The notes: generated by a model from the sequence alone, not told the origin. DNA of 39,336 nt from Rhodoferax sp. (GCA_030645355.1 JAUSNJ010000014.1:1-39336); one strand, 5' to 3'. Shown: positions 7,796 through 16,682, numbered from the stretch's first letter. Translations and numbers: made by a program.

Positions 7796-10624
7796 ATGAC
7801 AGAAACCAAGAAAACCCTGCTGCTGGTGGACGGCTCCAGCTACCTGTACCGCGCCTTCTTTGCCGGAGGCGGTGACATGAGCATCACGCTGCCCGACGGT
7901 ACCGTGCAAAAGACCGGCGCCATCCGCATCATGGTCAACATGATGCAGTCACTGCGCAAGGAGTATCCGGCCGAGTACGTGGCCTGCGTGTTTGACGCCA
8001 AGGGCCCGACCTTCCGCGACGCCATCTATCCACAGTACAAGGCGCACCGCGACCCCATGCCCGATGACCTGCGCAGCCAGATCGCGCCCATCCACGAGGT
8101 GGTGCGTCTGCTGGGCTGGCCGGTGTTGGACGTGCCGGGGGTGGAGGCTGACGACGTGATAGGCACGCTGGCGGTGGCCGCAGCCAGTCAGGGCATCGAA
8201 GTCATCATCAGCAGTGGCGACAAGGACCTGGCGCAACTGGTCAACGAGCACATCTCCATCATCGACACCATGAACGGCAAGCGCCGCGACCTGGCTGGTG
8301 TGGAGGCCGAGTTTGGCGTGCCCGCGCGCCTGATGCTCGATTACCAGACCCTGGTCGGCGACACCGTGGACAACGTGCCGGGCGTGGCCAAGGTCGGCCC
8401 CAAGACCGCTGTGAAGTGGTTGCAGGAATATGGCTCGCTGCAAGGCGTGGTCGACAACGCCGCCAACATCAAGGGCGTGGTCGGCGAGAACCTGCGCCAG
8501 GCGCTGGACTGGCTGCCCACGGGCCGCACGCTGCTGACCATCAAGACCGACTGTGATCTGGATGGCTGGGTGGCAGGACTTCCAGCTATGGATTCCATAG
8601 CGGTTGGTGTCCAGGATACGGGGGCTCTGCGCGTATTTTGTGAAAAGTATGGGTTCAAGGGGCTGGCCAAGTCGCTGGAGGCCCAGGCTGCGAACGGAAA
8701 TGGGGTCAAAGCCAGCTCCGCGTCGCTGCGTGGATCCGACCCCATTTTCGGGCGAGCGCCAAGCAATGCCCCCGGCCTGTTCGACGAGCCAGCAGCTGAA
8801 ACGCCCACACCGCGCACCAGCAACCTGGCCTACGACACCATCCTGACTTGGGAGCAGTTCGACGCCTGGTTGTCCAAGCTGCAGTCCGCAGAACTCACCG
8901 CGCTGGACACCGAAACCACGTCCCTGGACGAGATGCGTGCTGAGATCGTCGGCATTTCCTTCAGCGTGGAGCCGGGCCAGGCCGCGTATATCCCGTTGAC
9001 CCACCGTTACCCCGACGCGCCCGAGCAACTGAACCGCGAAGAGGTGCTGGCCAAACTCAAGCCTTGGCTGGAAAACCCCAAGGCCCTGAAGCTGGGCCAG
9101 CACATCAAATACGACCGCCATGTCTTTGCCAACCATGGCATTGAGGTGCGTGGTTATGCCCACGACACCATGCTGCAAAGCTATGTGCTGGAAGTGCACA
9201 TGCCGCATGGCCTGTCCAGCCTGGCGCAGCGCCATCTGGGGCGCAGCGGCATCACCTTTGAAGACCTGTGTGGCAAGGGCGCCAACCAGATTGCATTCGA
9301 CCAGGTGGACATTGCCAAGGCGGCCGAATACTCCTGCGAAGATTCGGACCAGACACTGGACGTGCACCGCGTGTTGTGGCCGCAATTGCAGGCTGATGAC
9401 AAGTTGAAGTTCATCTACGAACTGGAAATCGCCAGCAGCGAGACGCTGTACCGCATCGAGCGCAACGGTGTGCTGATCGACGCGCCCACGCTGGCCAAGC
9501 AGAGCCATGAACTCGGTCAGCGCATCCTGCAGCTGGAGACCGAGGCCTATGAGATTGCGGGCCAGCCCTTCAACCTCTCGTCACCGAAGCAACTCGGTGA
9601 AATCTTCTTCGACAAGCTGGGCATGCCGGTGGTGAAGAAGACCGCCACCGGCGCGCGCAGCACCGACGAGGAGGTGCTGGAAAAACTGGCCGAGGACTAC
9701 CCGCTGCCGGCCAAGCTGCTGGAGCACCGGGGTCTGGCCAAGCTCAAGGGCACGTACACCGACAAACTCGCGCAGCTTGCCCTGCCGCGCACGGGCCGCG
9801 TGCACACGCACTACGCACAGGCCGTGGCGGTGACCGGGCGTCTGTCCAGCAACGACCCCAACCTGCAGAACATCCCGATCCGCACGCCGGAAGGCCGCCG
9901 TGTGCGTGAGGCCTTTGTGGCACCGGCAGGCAGTGTGATTGCCAGTGCCGACTACTCGCAAATCGAGTTGCGCATCATGGCCCACATCAGCGACGATGCG
10001 GCGCTGCTCAAGGCCTTCCACGACGGCCTGGATGTGCACCGCGCCACCGCTGCCGAAGTGTTTGGCGTGGCTGTCGATCAGGTGAGCAGCGAGCAGCGTC
10101 GCTACGCCAAGGTCATCAACTTCGGCCTGATCTACGGCATGAGCGCCTTTGGCCTGGCCCGCAACTTGGGGATAGACAACACGGCGGCCAAGAACTACAT
10201 CCAGCGTTACTTCGAGCGCTATCCGGGCGTCAAGACCTACATGGAAACCACGCGGGAGCTGGCCAAAAAACAAGGTTATGTGGAGACCGTTTTCGGTCGA
10301 CGCCTGCAGCTCGCGGGCATCAAGAGCGCCCGGGGCGCACAACTGGCCGGCCTGGAACGTGCCGCCATCAACGCGCCCATGCAGGGCACGGCGGCCGATC
10401 TGATCAAGCTCAGCATGAACGCGGTGCAACAGGTGCTTGATACAGAGCAGCGCGGCACGAAGATGATCATGCAGGTGCACGACGAACTGGTGTTTGAAGT
10501 GCCGGAGCATGAGGTGGACTGGGTGAAGACCGAGATCCCGCGCCTGATGGCCGGTGTGGCGGACCTCAAGGTCCCGCTGCTGGCGGAGGTGGGTGTGGGG
10601 CCAAACTGGGACAAGGCACACTAA
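7796..10624 (+). CDS. polA: DNA polymerase I
   Basis: PolA removes RNA primers, fills gaps and supports repair. The 942 residues show the 5' nuclease domain (LLLVDGSSYLYRAF at the start, EADDVIGTLA, SGDKDLAQLV, GDTVDNVPGVAKVGPKTA), a proofreading 3'-5' exonuclease domain that keeps its DTET (Asp about 371) and YSCEDSDQT motifs, and the polymerase domain with motif A SADYSQIELR (Asp about 719), motif B RRYAKVINFGLIYG and motif C VHDEL (Asp about 896). Proofreading therefore looks intact. ATG 7787 is an alternative start. The linker after the 5' nuclease (residues about 264-320) contains a copy of the dispersed repeat and a REP-like inverted repeat, both translated. A dienelactone hydrolase gene follows after eight bases. 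Confidence 0.95.
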   Translation: MTETKKTLLLVDGSSYLYRAFFAGGGDMSITLPDGTVQKTGAIRIMVNMMQSLRKEYPAEYVACVFDAKGPTFRDAIYPQYKAHRDPMPDDLRSQIAPIHEVVRLLGWPVLDVPGVEADDVIGTLAVAAASQGIEVIISSGDKDLAQLVNEHISIIDTMNGKRRDLAGVEAEFGVPARLMLDYQTLVGDTVDNVPGVAKVGPKTAVKWLQEYGSLQGVVDNAANIKGVVGENLRQALDWLPTGRTLLTIKTDCDLDGWVAGLPAMDSIAVGVQDTGALRVFCEKYGFKGLAKSLEAQAANGNGVKASSASLRGSDPIFGRAPSNAPGLFDEPAAETPTPRTSNLAYDTILTWEQFDAWLSKLQSAELTALDTETTSLDEMRAEIVGISFSVEPGQAAYIPLTHRYPDAPEQLNREEVLAKLKPWLENPKALKLGQHIKYDRHVFANHGIEVRGYAHDTMLQSYVLEVHMPHGLSSLAQRHLGRSGITFEDLCGKGANQIAFDQVDIAKAAEYSCEDSDQTLDVHRVLWPQLQADDKLKFIYELEIASSETLYRIERNGVLIDAPTLAKQSHELGQRILQLETEAYEIAGQPFNLSSPKQLGEIFFDKLGMPVVKKTATGARSTDEEVLEKLAEDYPLPAKLLEHRGLAKLKGTYTDKLAQLALPRTGRVHTHYAQAVAVTGRLSSNDPNLQNIPIRTPEGRRVREAFVAPAGSVIASADYSQIELRIMAHISDDAALLKAFHDGLDVHRATAAEVFGVAVDQVSSEQRRYAKVINFGLIYGMSAFGLARNLGIDNTAAKNYIQRYFERYPGVKTYMETTRELAKKQGYVETVFGRRLQLAGIKSARGAQLAGLERAAINAPMQGTAADLIKLSMNAVQQVLDTEQRGTKMIMQVHDELVFEVPEHEVDWVKTEIPRLMAGVADLKVPLLAEVGVGPNWDKAH
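8585..8642 (+). repeat. Dispersed GCTA-type repeat, copy 2 (inside polA)
   Basis: GCTATGGATTCCATAGC is a perfect palindrome (eight-base arms around one T), followed by 19 bases ending ATACG, then GGGGCT and a tail with TATTTTG. Its first 11 bases equal copy 1 in uvrD, and arm and core spacing are the same. The right end overlaps what looks like native PolA sequence (ALRVFCEKYGF), so the exact boundary is uncertain. Confidence 0.6.
8698..8747. repeat. REP-like inverted repeat inside polA linker
   Basis: AAATGGGGTC (8698-8707) and GACCCCATTT (8738-8747) form a perfect 10-base inverted repeat separated by 30 bases. It is translated in frame in the linker between 5' nuclease and proofreading domain. 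The GGGGTC/GACCCC core resembles REP elements mobilised by RAYT transposases in Burkholderiales. That resemblance is from memory. Confidence 0.6.
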
Positions 10625-10632
10625 GGAAAAAA

Positions 10633-11544
10633 ATGCTTAACCATGATCAACGCAGCGAATTCAACGCCTTGCTGCCCGGAAAAACCACAGAAGCCGGTGC
10701 CACCCGGCGCACCGCACTGAAAACTGCCTTGGGTGTGGGCTATGCCGCATCGACCATGCCAATCATGGCGCAGACCGCGATCAAGACGCCATCAACCGGC
10801 TTGAAGACCGGAGAGGGCGTCTATGAGGTCGACAAATTCCCGGTGCCGTTCTTTTTTGCGGCGCCCGAGGGAAAGAAGCACCTGCCGGTGATTCTGGTGG
10901 TTCAGGAGATTTTTGGGGTGCACGAATACATCGCCGATACCTGCCGCCGGTTTGCCAAAGCGGGCTATCTGGCAATTGCGCCCGAGCTGTATGCCCGCCA
11001 GGGCGATCCCGGCAGCTACGGTGAAATTGCCAAGTTGCTGAGCGAAGTGGTGGCCAAGGTGCCCGACGCACAGGTCATGGCTGACCTTGACGGTGCCGTG
11101 AAATGGACCGCAGCCAACGGTGGCAATCCGAAGAAGGTGGGGATCACCGGCTTTTGCTGGGGTGGCCGCATCACCTGGCTCTATGCCGAACAGAGCCGGC
11201 ACGTCAGGGCTGCGGTGGCCTGGTATGGCCGGATGGAGGGTGCGGCGTCCAGCCTGACCCCCAAACACCCGATTGACCTGGTTGCGGACATCAAGGCTCC
11301 GGTGCTGGGCTTGTATGGCGGGGACGACGCCGGTATTCCGCTAACCAGCGTGAACCAGATGAAGGAGGCGCTGGCGCAAGCAGGCCAGAAAGGCAATGCC
11401 GCCGCCCGGGCCTGTGAGTTTGTGGTGTACCCTCAGGCTCCCCATGCGTTCCACGCGGACTACCGTCCGAGCTACCGCCAGGATGCCGCTGAAGATGGTT
11501 TCCGGCGTGCGCTGGAATGGTTCAAGGGGCATGGAGTCGGTTGA
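10633..11544 (+). CDS. Dienelactone hydrolase-family protein, probably Tat-exported
   Basis: This is a 303-residue alpha/beta hydrolase of the dienelactone hydrolase family. The triad is visible as nucleophile Cys in GFCWGG, Asp in LYGGDDAGIP and His in QAPHAFHADYRPSY. The family motif VVQEIFGVHEYI is also present. The N-terminus carries TRRTALKTALGVGYAAS followed by MAQTA, which looks like a twin-arginine signal, so the enzyme may be periplasmic, as for other YghX-like proteins. Substrate is unknown, and no chlorocatechol pathway genes are near. A good AAGGA site precedes ATG 10633. It lies eight bases after polA and may share its transcript. The terminator at 11569 follows. Confidence 0.85.
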   Translation: MLNHDQRSEFNALLPGKTTEAGATRRTALKTALGVGYAASTMPIMAQTAIKTPSTGLKTGEGVYEVDKFPVPFFFAAPEGKKHLPVILVVQEIFGVHEYIADTCRRFAKAGYLAIAPELYARQGDPGSYGEIAKLLSEVVAKVPDAQVMADLDGAVKWTAANGGNPKKVGITGFCWGGRITWLYAEQSRHVRAAVAWYGRMEGAASSLTPKHPIDLVADIKAPVLGLYGGDDAGIPLTSVNQMKEALAQAGQKGNAAARACEFVVYPQAPHAFHADYRPSYRQDAAEDGFRRALEWFKGHGVG

Positions 11545-11568
11545 CACGACCCCCGGGGTCGCCCACAG

Positions 11569-11605
11569 ACCGCCTGATGGGGCGGTTTTGTATTTTTGTT
11601 TTTCA
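11569..11605 (+). terminator. Intrinsic terminator after dienelactone hydrolase gene
   Basis: ACCGCC and GGCGGT pair around TGATGG, followed by a T-rich tract at 11587-11605. Just before it, 11548-11562 is a perfect palindrome with CGACCCC/GGGGTCG arms. Confidence 0.75.
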
Positions 11606-11661
11606 TAAAAAGTGCTTATAGCCCTCGAATAATATGAGTTGTTTGCTATGACTTTGGTAGC
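11604..11661 (-). repeat. Dispersed GCTA-type repeat, copy 3 (at the ZIP start codon)
   Basis: Read on the minus strand: GCTACCAAAGTCATAGC, 19 bases ending TATTATTCG, AGGGCT, then a tail with ACTTTTTATG. The last 12 bases of the core (TATTCGAGGGCT) equal copy 4. The palindromic arm contains the start codon and first codons of the ZIP gene on the plus strand. Confidence 0.7.
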
Positions 11662-12454
11662 AATATTGATGGGAACCCTGGTAGCCGGCATCGGCTCGGT
11701 GTGGCTGGCCGCGGCCCTGAGCTTTGGTGCACTGGCCCGTTACACCCAGCACATGCTGAGCCTTGCCGCCGGCGCGCTGATGGCGACGGCCTTCTTGCAC
11801 CTGTTGCCCGAGGCATTCGAGAGCCAGGCTGCTGCCAAGGACCTGTTCCTGACCTTGTTGCTGGGGTTGGTGTTTTTCTTTCTGCTGGACAAGGCCGAGC
11901 TCTGGCACCACGGCCACGAGCACCACCACCATGGCGATGACCACGGCGCGGTACATGCCCACGATCACGATCACGATCACGGCCACAACCACACGCCGCC
12001 ACAGGCCGGCAGCTGGGCCATCCTCACCGGCGACAGCGTGCACTGCTTTGGTGATGGCATCCTGATTGCGTCGGCCTTCATGGCCGACATGCGTCTTGGC
12101 GCCATCGCCTCGCTCGCCGTGCTGGCCCATGAGGTGCCGCACCACATGGGTGACCTGATGGTGCTGCGCTCGGGCGCCAGCAACAAGCGCATGGCGCTGG
12201 TCAAGGTGTCACTGGCGGGTGCCGTGACGGCGCTGGGCGGTCTGGCCGGCTACTGGCTGGTGGATTTGCTGCACGACTACCTGCCGTATTTTCTGGTCGT
12301 GGCGTCCAGCAGTTTTGTCTACGTGGCGTTGGCCGACCTGATTCCGCAGCTACAAAAACGCCTGACCCTGGCTGAGACGGTCGCACAGATCACCTGGCTG
12401 CTGGTCGGGATCGGCATGGTCACGGTGCTCAGTGGCCTGGCGCACGGGCACTGA
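11648..12454 (+). CDS. ZIP-family metal (zinc-type) transporter
   Basis: This inner-membrane divalent-metal permease has 268 residues and about eight membrane segments. Signatures are the His-rich cytoplasmic loop (HHGHEHHHHGDDHG with alternating His-Asp), DSVHCFGDGILIASAF in the fourth helix and the metal-site helix LAHEVPHHMGDL. These support uptake of Zn2+ or a related ion, although exact selectivity cannot be read. The ATG at 11648 lies within the dispersed repeat, and its first five codons are repeat-derived. ATG 11669 is a possible internal start that would avoid this. No ribosome-binding site is evident. The gene converges on the sensor kinase with only 15 bases between stops and no visible terminator. 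The His-rich loop is encoded by a CACGAT hexamer tandem run near 11960-11985. Confidence 0.85.
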   Translation: MTLVAILMGTLVAGIGSVWLAAALSFGALARYTQHMLSLAAGALMATAFLHLLPEAFESQAAAKDLFLTLLLGLVFFFLLDKAELWHHGHEHHHHGDDHGAVHAHDHDHDHGHNHTPPQAGSWAILTGDSVHCFGDGILIASAFMADMRLGAIASLAVLAHEVPHHMGDLMVLRSGASNKRMALVKVSLAGAVTALGGLAGYWLVDLLHDYLPYFLVVASSSFVYVALADLIPQLQKRLTLAETVAQITWLLVGIGMVTVLSGLAHGH

Positions 12455-12469
12455 GCCTGCGCGATCTGG

Positions 12470-14818
12470 TTATTCATCCCCTGCCTTCGGGGCGCACCGG
12501 GGGATATTGACTGTCACCACCGTACCAGCCCCTAGCGTGGACTGTAGGGATACATGGCCGCCCAGGGTTTTGGTCACCAGGTTTTCAACAATGGACATTC
12601 CCAGGCCGGTGCCGCCCTTGCCAATCTTGGTGCTGAAAAATGGTTCGAACATGTGCTTCAGCGTTTCCTCGGTAATACCTTTCCCGTTGTCCTGGAATGT
12701 CAGGGTTACCCACTCGCCCTCGGCCTGCGCCGCAATGGTGAACAGCCCGGGTGTTTTGTCGTCAAAGGCGTGGAGGTAGGCGTTGTTGATCAGGTTGATC
12801 ACCACCTGTCCCAGGGGGCCGGGGTAGCTGTCCATCGCAATGTCCGGCGCCACGGCCAGCACCACGCGGTGGGGCTTGGACTTGAGGCTGGGCGCCAGGG
12901 TGTCTACCACTTCCTGTATGGCCTGGTGCAGGTCAAATGCGCGGCGCTGCTCGCTGGCCTGGTCGGCGGCGACCTGGCGGAAGTTCTTCAGCAGCTCTGC
13001 GGCCCGCTCCAGGTTGCGCACCAGCAGCGTATTGCCCTGTGCCACCTGCGCCACAAACTGGTTCAAGTCAGAGCGGCGCAACTGCCCGGAGGCGATCAAC
13101 TTGTCGAAGTCCCGCGCCTGGTCAGCCAGCGTACTGGCAGTCATCATGCTGTTGCCCATCGGTGTTGCGAGCTCGTGGGACACACTGGCCGCCAGCGTGC
13201 CCAGCGTGGCGCGGGCTTCGCTGCGGGAGAGATCTTCCTGCGACCGGCGCAGGGTTTGCTGGGCAGCTTCCAGTTCGGCGGTCCGCTCTGCCACCCGGTT
13301 CTCCAGCGTGGCATTGAGCTCGACGATGCGGGCTTCGGCTTCCTTGCGCCGTGTGATGTCGGTCAGCGTGCCGGCGAATACCTCCGGTCTTCCGTTGGCG
13401 CTGCGCGACAACACCTTGCCCCTGCCGGCGACCCACAGCCAGCTACCGTCTTTCCGTCGATGGCGGTACTCGGCTTCGTAATGGTCAACCAGTCCGCGCG
13501 TGTGGGGCCGCAAGGCGGCGGTAACAATTGCGTGGTCATCGGGGTGGATATAGTCGTGCCAGTCGTATTTGGGCAGGGCCTCCCACTCGGCCAATGTCAT
13601 GCCACTCATGGCAGCCCAGCGATCGTTCACTTCCAGTTTGCCCGTGGTGTAGTTGTAGGTCCAGGTGCCGGCATCGGTTGCCTCGATGATGTTCTGCAGC
13701 CGCTGGCGCTCGGATGCCAGGGTGTCCCGGACCTGCTGCGCCAGCAGCTGGGCCTGCAGCAGGCTGCGTCGGTTTTTCTGTACCCGCGCCACGGCCAGCA
13801 GCAGTAGGGCCGTGGTAACCAGTCCGGCACCTCGCACCCACGCAGACAAGTGCACCAAGCCGTTCGACCCAAAGGATGGCCTGGGGTGCAGCACAATTTC
13901 CCATGACTGGCGGGCAAAGTCCACCGTGGTGGCGAGCGCATTGGGTGCCGGGTTGCGTCTCAGGTCCATACCGGGTTTCAGGTCGCTTTCGGTGCCCAAC
14001 CAGGTGTAAATGGGTTGCCTGTCTTTGGCATTGAGGTCATAGACCAGCATGTCCATTTTGACCTGGTCGGCACGCAAACTGGCCTCCTGAAACAGCGTCG
14101 GCAGGTTGATGACGGCCGCCATATAACCACCAACCGACTGGTCGGCACGGTACACCGGTGCCGATATGGCAATGCCTTTCGCGCTTGGTGTGGTGCTACC
14201 CGTCTTCAGGATGTCAAAGACGCCGGATGCCACCGGCTGGCCAACTACGCTGGACTCCAGCTTGGACTGCATGCGTTCGGGACTGGCGCCGAGGTCATAG
14301 CCGGCTGTGCCCGCGTCTTGCGGCCAGACGTAGAGCACGGGAATGTATTGGCCACGTCCATGCACAGGCTCCCAGCCCTTGCCGGTGCTGTCCGGCTGGA
14401 CAACGCGGTAGTTGCGCTGGCCGCCCGCGCGTGCATCGGCTTCGAATCGGGATAGCCTGGCGGCCGGCACAATCGGTTGCCATTCCATCATGTTGATGCT
14501 GCGCAGGTTGACCGCAATTGATTCAACGTAGTTGTTGAACTGCTCGCGGCCCAGGCTTTGGTGGGACTCAATCATCAAGGCTGTGCCCCGCACCGCTTCG
14601 GTGATGCGGGTCAGGTCCAGGTCAAAGGCGCCCAGCACAGATTGGGTCGCCGCCATGCGCAACTCGCGTGCCCGCAAGGCCTCGGTTTCTTGCAGTGCGG
14701 CACCGGCAATCAGGCTCAATGTGGCGCCGGTCACCAGCACCAGCGTCAGCAGGAAAGGGTCTTTCCATTTGCGTGCTGGCGGGGTCACTGGATCGCCAGG
14801 AGTTGCAGTGCCTGTCAT
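12470..14818 (-). CDS. CHASE-PAS hybrid-free sensor histidine kinase
   Basis: This is a 782-residue membrane histidine kinase. An N-terminal membrane segment (FLLTLVLVTGATLSLIAGAAL) precedes a periplasmic CHASE-type domain (about 70-310; INMMEWQPIVP, GYDLGASPERMQ, ISAPVYR) and a second membrane segment (GAGLVTTALLLLAVA). A PAS domain with PAC motif follows (WHDYIHPDDHAIV, YRHRRKDGSWLWVAGRGK), then a coiled coil, the phospho-acceptor helix SVSHELATPMGN and an ATPase domain (NLINNAYLHAF, DNGKGI, GKGGTGLGMSIV). There is no receiver domain. No response regulator gene is adjacent, so its partner is elsewhere. CHASE domains bind small ligands, unknown here. It lies 72 bases downstream of sseA and may share that transcript. 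Confidence 0.88.
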   Translation of the reverse strand: MTGTATPGDPVTPPARKWKDPFLLTLVLVTGATLSLIAGAALQETEALRARELRMAATQSVLGAFDLDLTRITEAVRGTALMIESHQSLGREQFNNYVESIAVNLRSINMMEWQPIVPAARLSRFEADARAGGQRNYRVVQPDSTGKGWEPVHGRGQYIPVLYVWPQDAGTAGYDLGASPERMQSKLESSVVGQPVASGVFDILKTGSTTPSAKGIAISAPVYRADQSVGGYMAAVINLPTLFQEASLRADQVKMDMLVYDLNAKDRQPIYTWLGTESDLKPGMDLRRNPAPNALATTVDFARQSWEIVLHPRPSFGSNGLVHLSAWVRGAGLVTTALLLLAVARVQKNRRSLLQAQLLAQQVRDTLASERQRLQNIIEATDAGTWTYNYTTGKLEVNDRWAAMSGMTLAEWEALPKYDWHDYIHPDDHAIVTAALRPHTRGLVDHYEAEYRHRRKDGSWLWVAGRGKVLSRSANGRPEVFAGTLTDITRRKEAEARIVELNATLENRVAERTAELEAAQQTLRRSQEDLSRSEARATLGTLAASVSHELATPMGNSMMTASTLADQARDFDKLIASGQLRRSDLNQFVAQVAQGNTLLVRNLERAAELLKNFRQVAADQASEQRRAFDLHQAIQEVVDTLAPSLKSKPHRVVLAVAPDIAMDSYPGPLGQVVINLINNAYLHAFDDKTPGLFTIAAQAEGEWVTLTFQDNGKGITEETLKHMFEPFFSTKIGKGGTGLGMSIVENLVTKTLGGHVSLQSTLGAGTVVTVNIPRCAPKAGDE

Positions 14819-14890
14819 GGCTGCATTTTGAACGATATAGCCGGCTGCCGGAAGAGCCGGATCGCGGTTCGTCCGCCCGCAGGGGGCTGC

Positions 14891-15784
14891 CTAGCCCTGC
14901 GCCACCGGCCGGTCCGGGTCACTGCACCATTCGCTCCAGCTGCCGGCAAACAGTGCGGTTCGGCCCAAACCCGCAACTTCCATGGCGATGATGTTCGGCA
15001 CGGCACTGACACCGCTGCCGCAGTGGTGCACCACTGCGGCAGGATCGCGCCCGCCGAGCAGCGCATCAAACTCGGCCCGCAACTGGGCGGCTGGCTTGAA
15101 GCGCCCGTCCGGCGCCATGTTCTCGGTGAAGGGCCGGTTCAGTGCGCCCGGAATGTGGCCAGCCACAGGGTCCAGTGGCTCCACCTCGCCGCGGTACCGG
15201 GGGGCACCGCGGGCGTCGATCAGCGCCTGGGCACCTTCGCCCGTGCTGCGTCCCAGGCGGCTTGCTACGGTTTCGATAGTGGCAAGACCAATCAATTCGG
15301 GGGCTAGCGCGTAGTTTGATGGTGATGTTTGGGGCTGGGGCCCGCTCGCAACCGCACCACCGGCGGCCTGCCAGGCTTGCAATCCCCCGTCCAGCACGGC
15401 TACGTTGTCGTGGCCTGCCCATTTCAGCATCCACCACAGGCGGCCGCAGTAGTTGGCGCTCTGGCGGTCGTAGACCACGGCCTGCATGCCGTTTGTAAAG
15501 CCCACGGAACCCAGCCATGCCGCAAAGGCTTCGCGTGTGGGCAGCGGGTGGCGTCCACCACTGGCGCTGGTGCCGGGGGCTGCCTTGCCCGTCACCGGGT
15601 CTTTCGCGGCGCTCAGGTGCAGGTCCAGGTGGGCGTAGATGGCGCCGGGGATGTGGGCCTCGGTGTACATGGCAACGCCGGCCTGCGCGTCCGTCAGGTT
15701 GAAGCTGCAGTCAAACACCATGAAGGCTTGCCCGCTGGCCTGCAGGGTCTTCAGTTGGTCAACGGAGATCAGGGTGGTGTACAT
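14891..15784 (-). CDS. sseA: 3-mercaptopyruvate/thiosulfate sulfurtransferase
   Basis: This is a tandem rhodanese-domain sulfurtransferase of 297 residues. The first, inactive domain contains VFDCSFNLTDAQAG, YTEAHIPGAIYAHLDLHLS and VVYDRQSANYCGRLWWML. The second contains LIDARGAPRYRGEVEPLDPVAGHIPGALN and the active loop HHCGSGVSA. The CGSGV(S/T)A loop is characteristic of 3-mercaptopyruvate sulfurtransferases rather than thiosulfate rhodaneses. The enzyme transfers sulfane sulfur to cyanide or thiol acceptors in the cytoplasm. The ATG at 15784 is preceded by AGGAAGAAGCC, which decides against an upstream ATG. It lies ten bases after the EamA transporter gene, so Rieske protein, transporter and sulfurtransferase form an operon. 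Confidence 0.85.
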   Translation of the reverse strand: MYTTLISVDQLKTLQASGQAFMVFDCSFNLTDAQAGVAMYTEAHIPGAIYAHLDLHLSAAKDPVTGKAAPGTSASGGRHPLPTREAFAAWLGSVGFTNGMQAVVYDRQSANYCGRLWWMLKWAGHDNVAVLDGGLQAWQAAGGAVASGPQPQTSPSNYALAPELIGLATIETVASRLGRSTGEGAQALIDARGAPRYRGEVEPLDPVAGHIPGALNRPFTENMAPDGRFKPAAQLRAEFDALLGGRDPAAVVHHCGSGVSAVPNIIAMEVAGLGRTALFAGSWSEWCSDPDRPVAQG

Positions 15785-15794
15785 GGCTTCTTCC

Positions 15795-16682
15795 TCAGTG
15801 GTCTTCGGCAGGGGTGTTCGGCATGGCACGCGCGCGCAGGGCCGTGGCCAGTATGCCGCTGGTCACGATGACGGCAATGCCAATCCAGCCAATAGGGGCA
15901 ATCTGGTCGCCAAACAGGGTCAGGCTGTAGATGGCGGCAAACACGATGCCGCTGTACTGCATGCTGGCCACCACCAGCGTGGCGCCGTGGCTATAGGCGC
16001 GCGTCATGCACCATTGGCCCAGCGACGCCAGCACGCCAATCGGGATGACCCAGGCCGCGGCTGTGAAGCTGACCTCGGACCACGGCGTGAAATCGGTAAA
16101 CAGGGCGCCGACCGCCCCCACGACCACGGTGCCGACCGAGAAATAAAACACCGTGCGGACCTCGGGTTCGCCGACCTTGCCCAGCGCCGTGACCTGCATG
16201 TAGGCCAGTGCCGCGCCCATGCCCGACAGCAGGCCGATGACGCCGGCAAACAGCTGGTTCTGGTCAATGGTGGGGCGCAACGTCAGCACCACGCCGACAA
16301 AGCCCAACAACACCGTGCCCAATAGGGGCCCCTGGCGCTGTGCCTGGCCGTAGAGCAGGCCGCCGCCGACGATGAAGGCCGCCACCCAGACGCCGCTCAT
16401 GTAGTTCAGCGTCATGGCGGTGGCCACCGGCAGGTGGGCAATGGCGTAGAACCAGGCGCTGAGTGACAGGATGCCGATGGCGCTGCGCCACACATGCATC
16501 ATGGGCACAGGCGTGCGCAGGGGGGTGCCGCTGGCCCGCAGCACCACGGCCATGAAGACCACGCTGACGATGCCGCGGTAGAACACCAGCTCCAGCGTGC
16601 CGAAACTGGCGGATGCGAACTTGATCCCGACTGCCATGGTGGCAAACAGGAACGAGCCCAGCACCATCCACAGGGCTTGCAC
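15795..16682 (-). CDS. EamA-domain DMT-superfamily transporter
   Basis: This is a roughly 295-residue inner-membrane permease with about ten helices arranged as two EamA repeats, typical of drug/metabolite transporters. The N-terminal repeat contains LFATMAVGIKFASASFGTLELVFYRG. The second ends with IVFAAIYSLTLFGDQIAPIGWIGIAVIVTSG, the usual closing EamA pattern. Substrate cannot be predicted. The start is probably GTG 16682, which overlaps the stop of the Rieske gene as TAGTG. An in-frame GTG at 16709 is the alternative. Cotranscription with an oxygenase suggests export or import of a related metabolite, which is inference only. Confidence 0.85.
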   Translation of the reverse strand: MQALWMVLGSFLFATMAVGIKFASASFGTLELVFYRGIVSVVFMAVVLRASGTPLRTPVPMMHVWRSAIGILSLSAWFYAIAHLPVATAMTLNYMSGVWVAAFIVGGGLLYGQAQRQGPLLGTVLLGFVGVVLTLRPTIDQNQLFAGVIGLLSGMGAALAYMQVTALGKVGEPEVRTVFYFSVGTVVVGAVGALFTDFTPWSEVSFTAAAWVIPIGVLASLGQWCMTRAYSHGATLVVASMQYSGIVFAAIYSLTLFGDQIAPIGWIGIAVIVTSGILATALRARAMPNTPAEDH

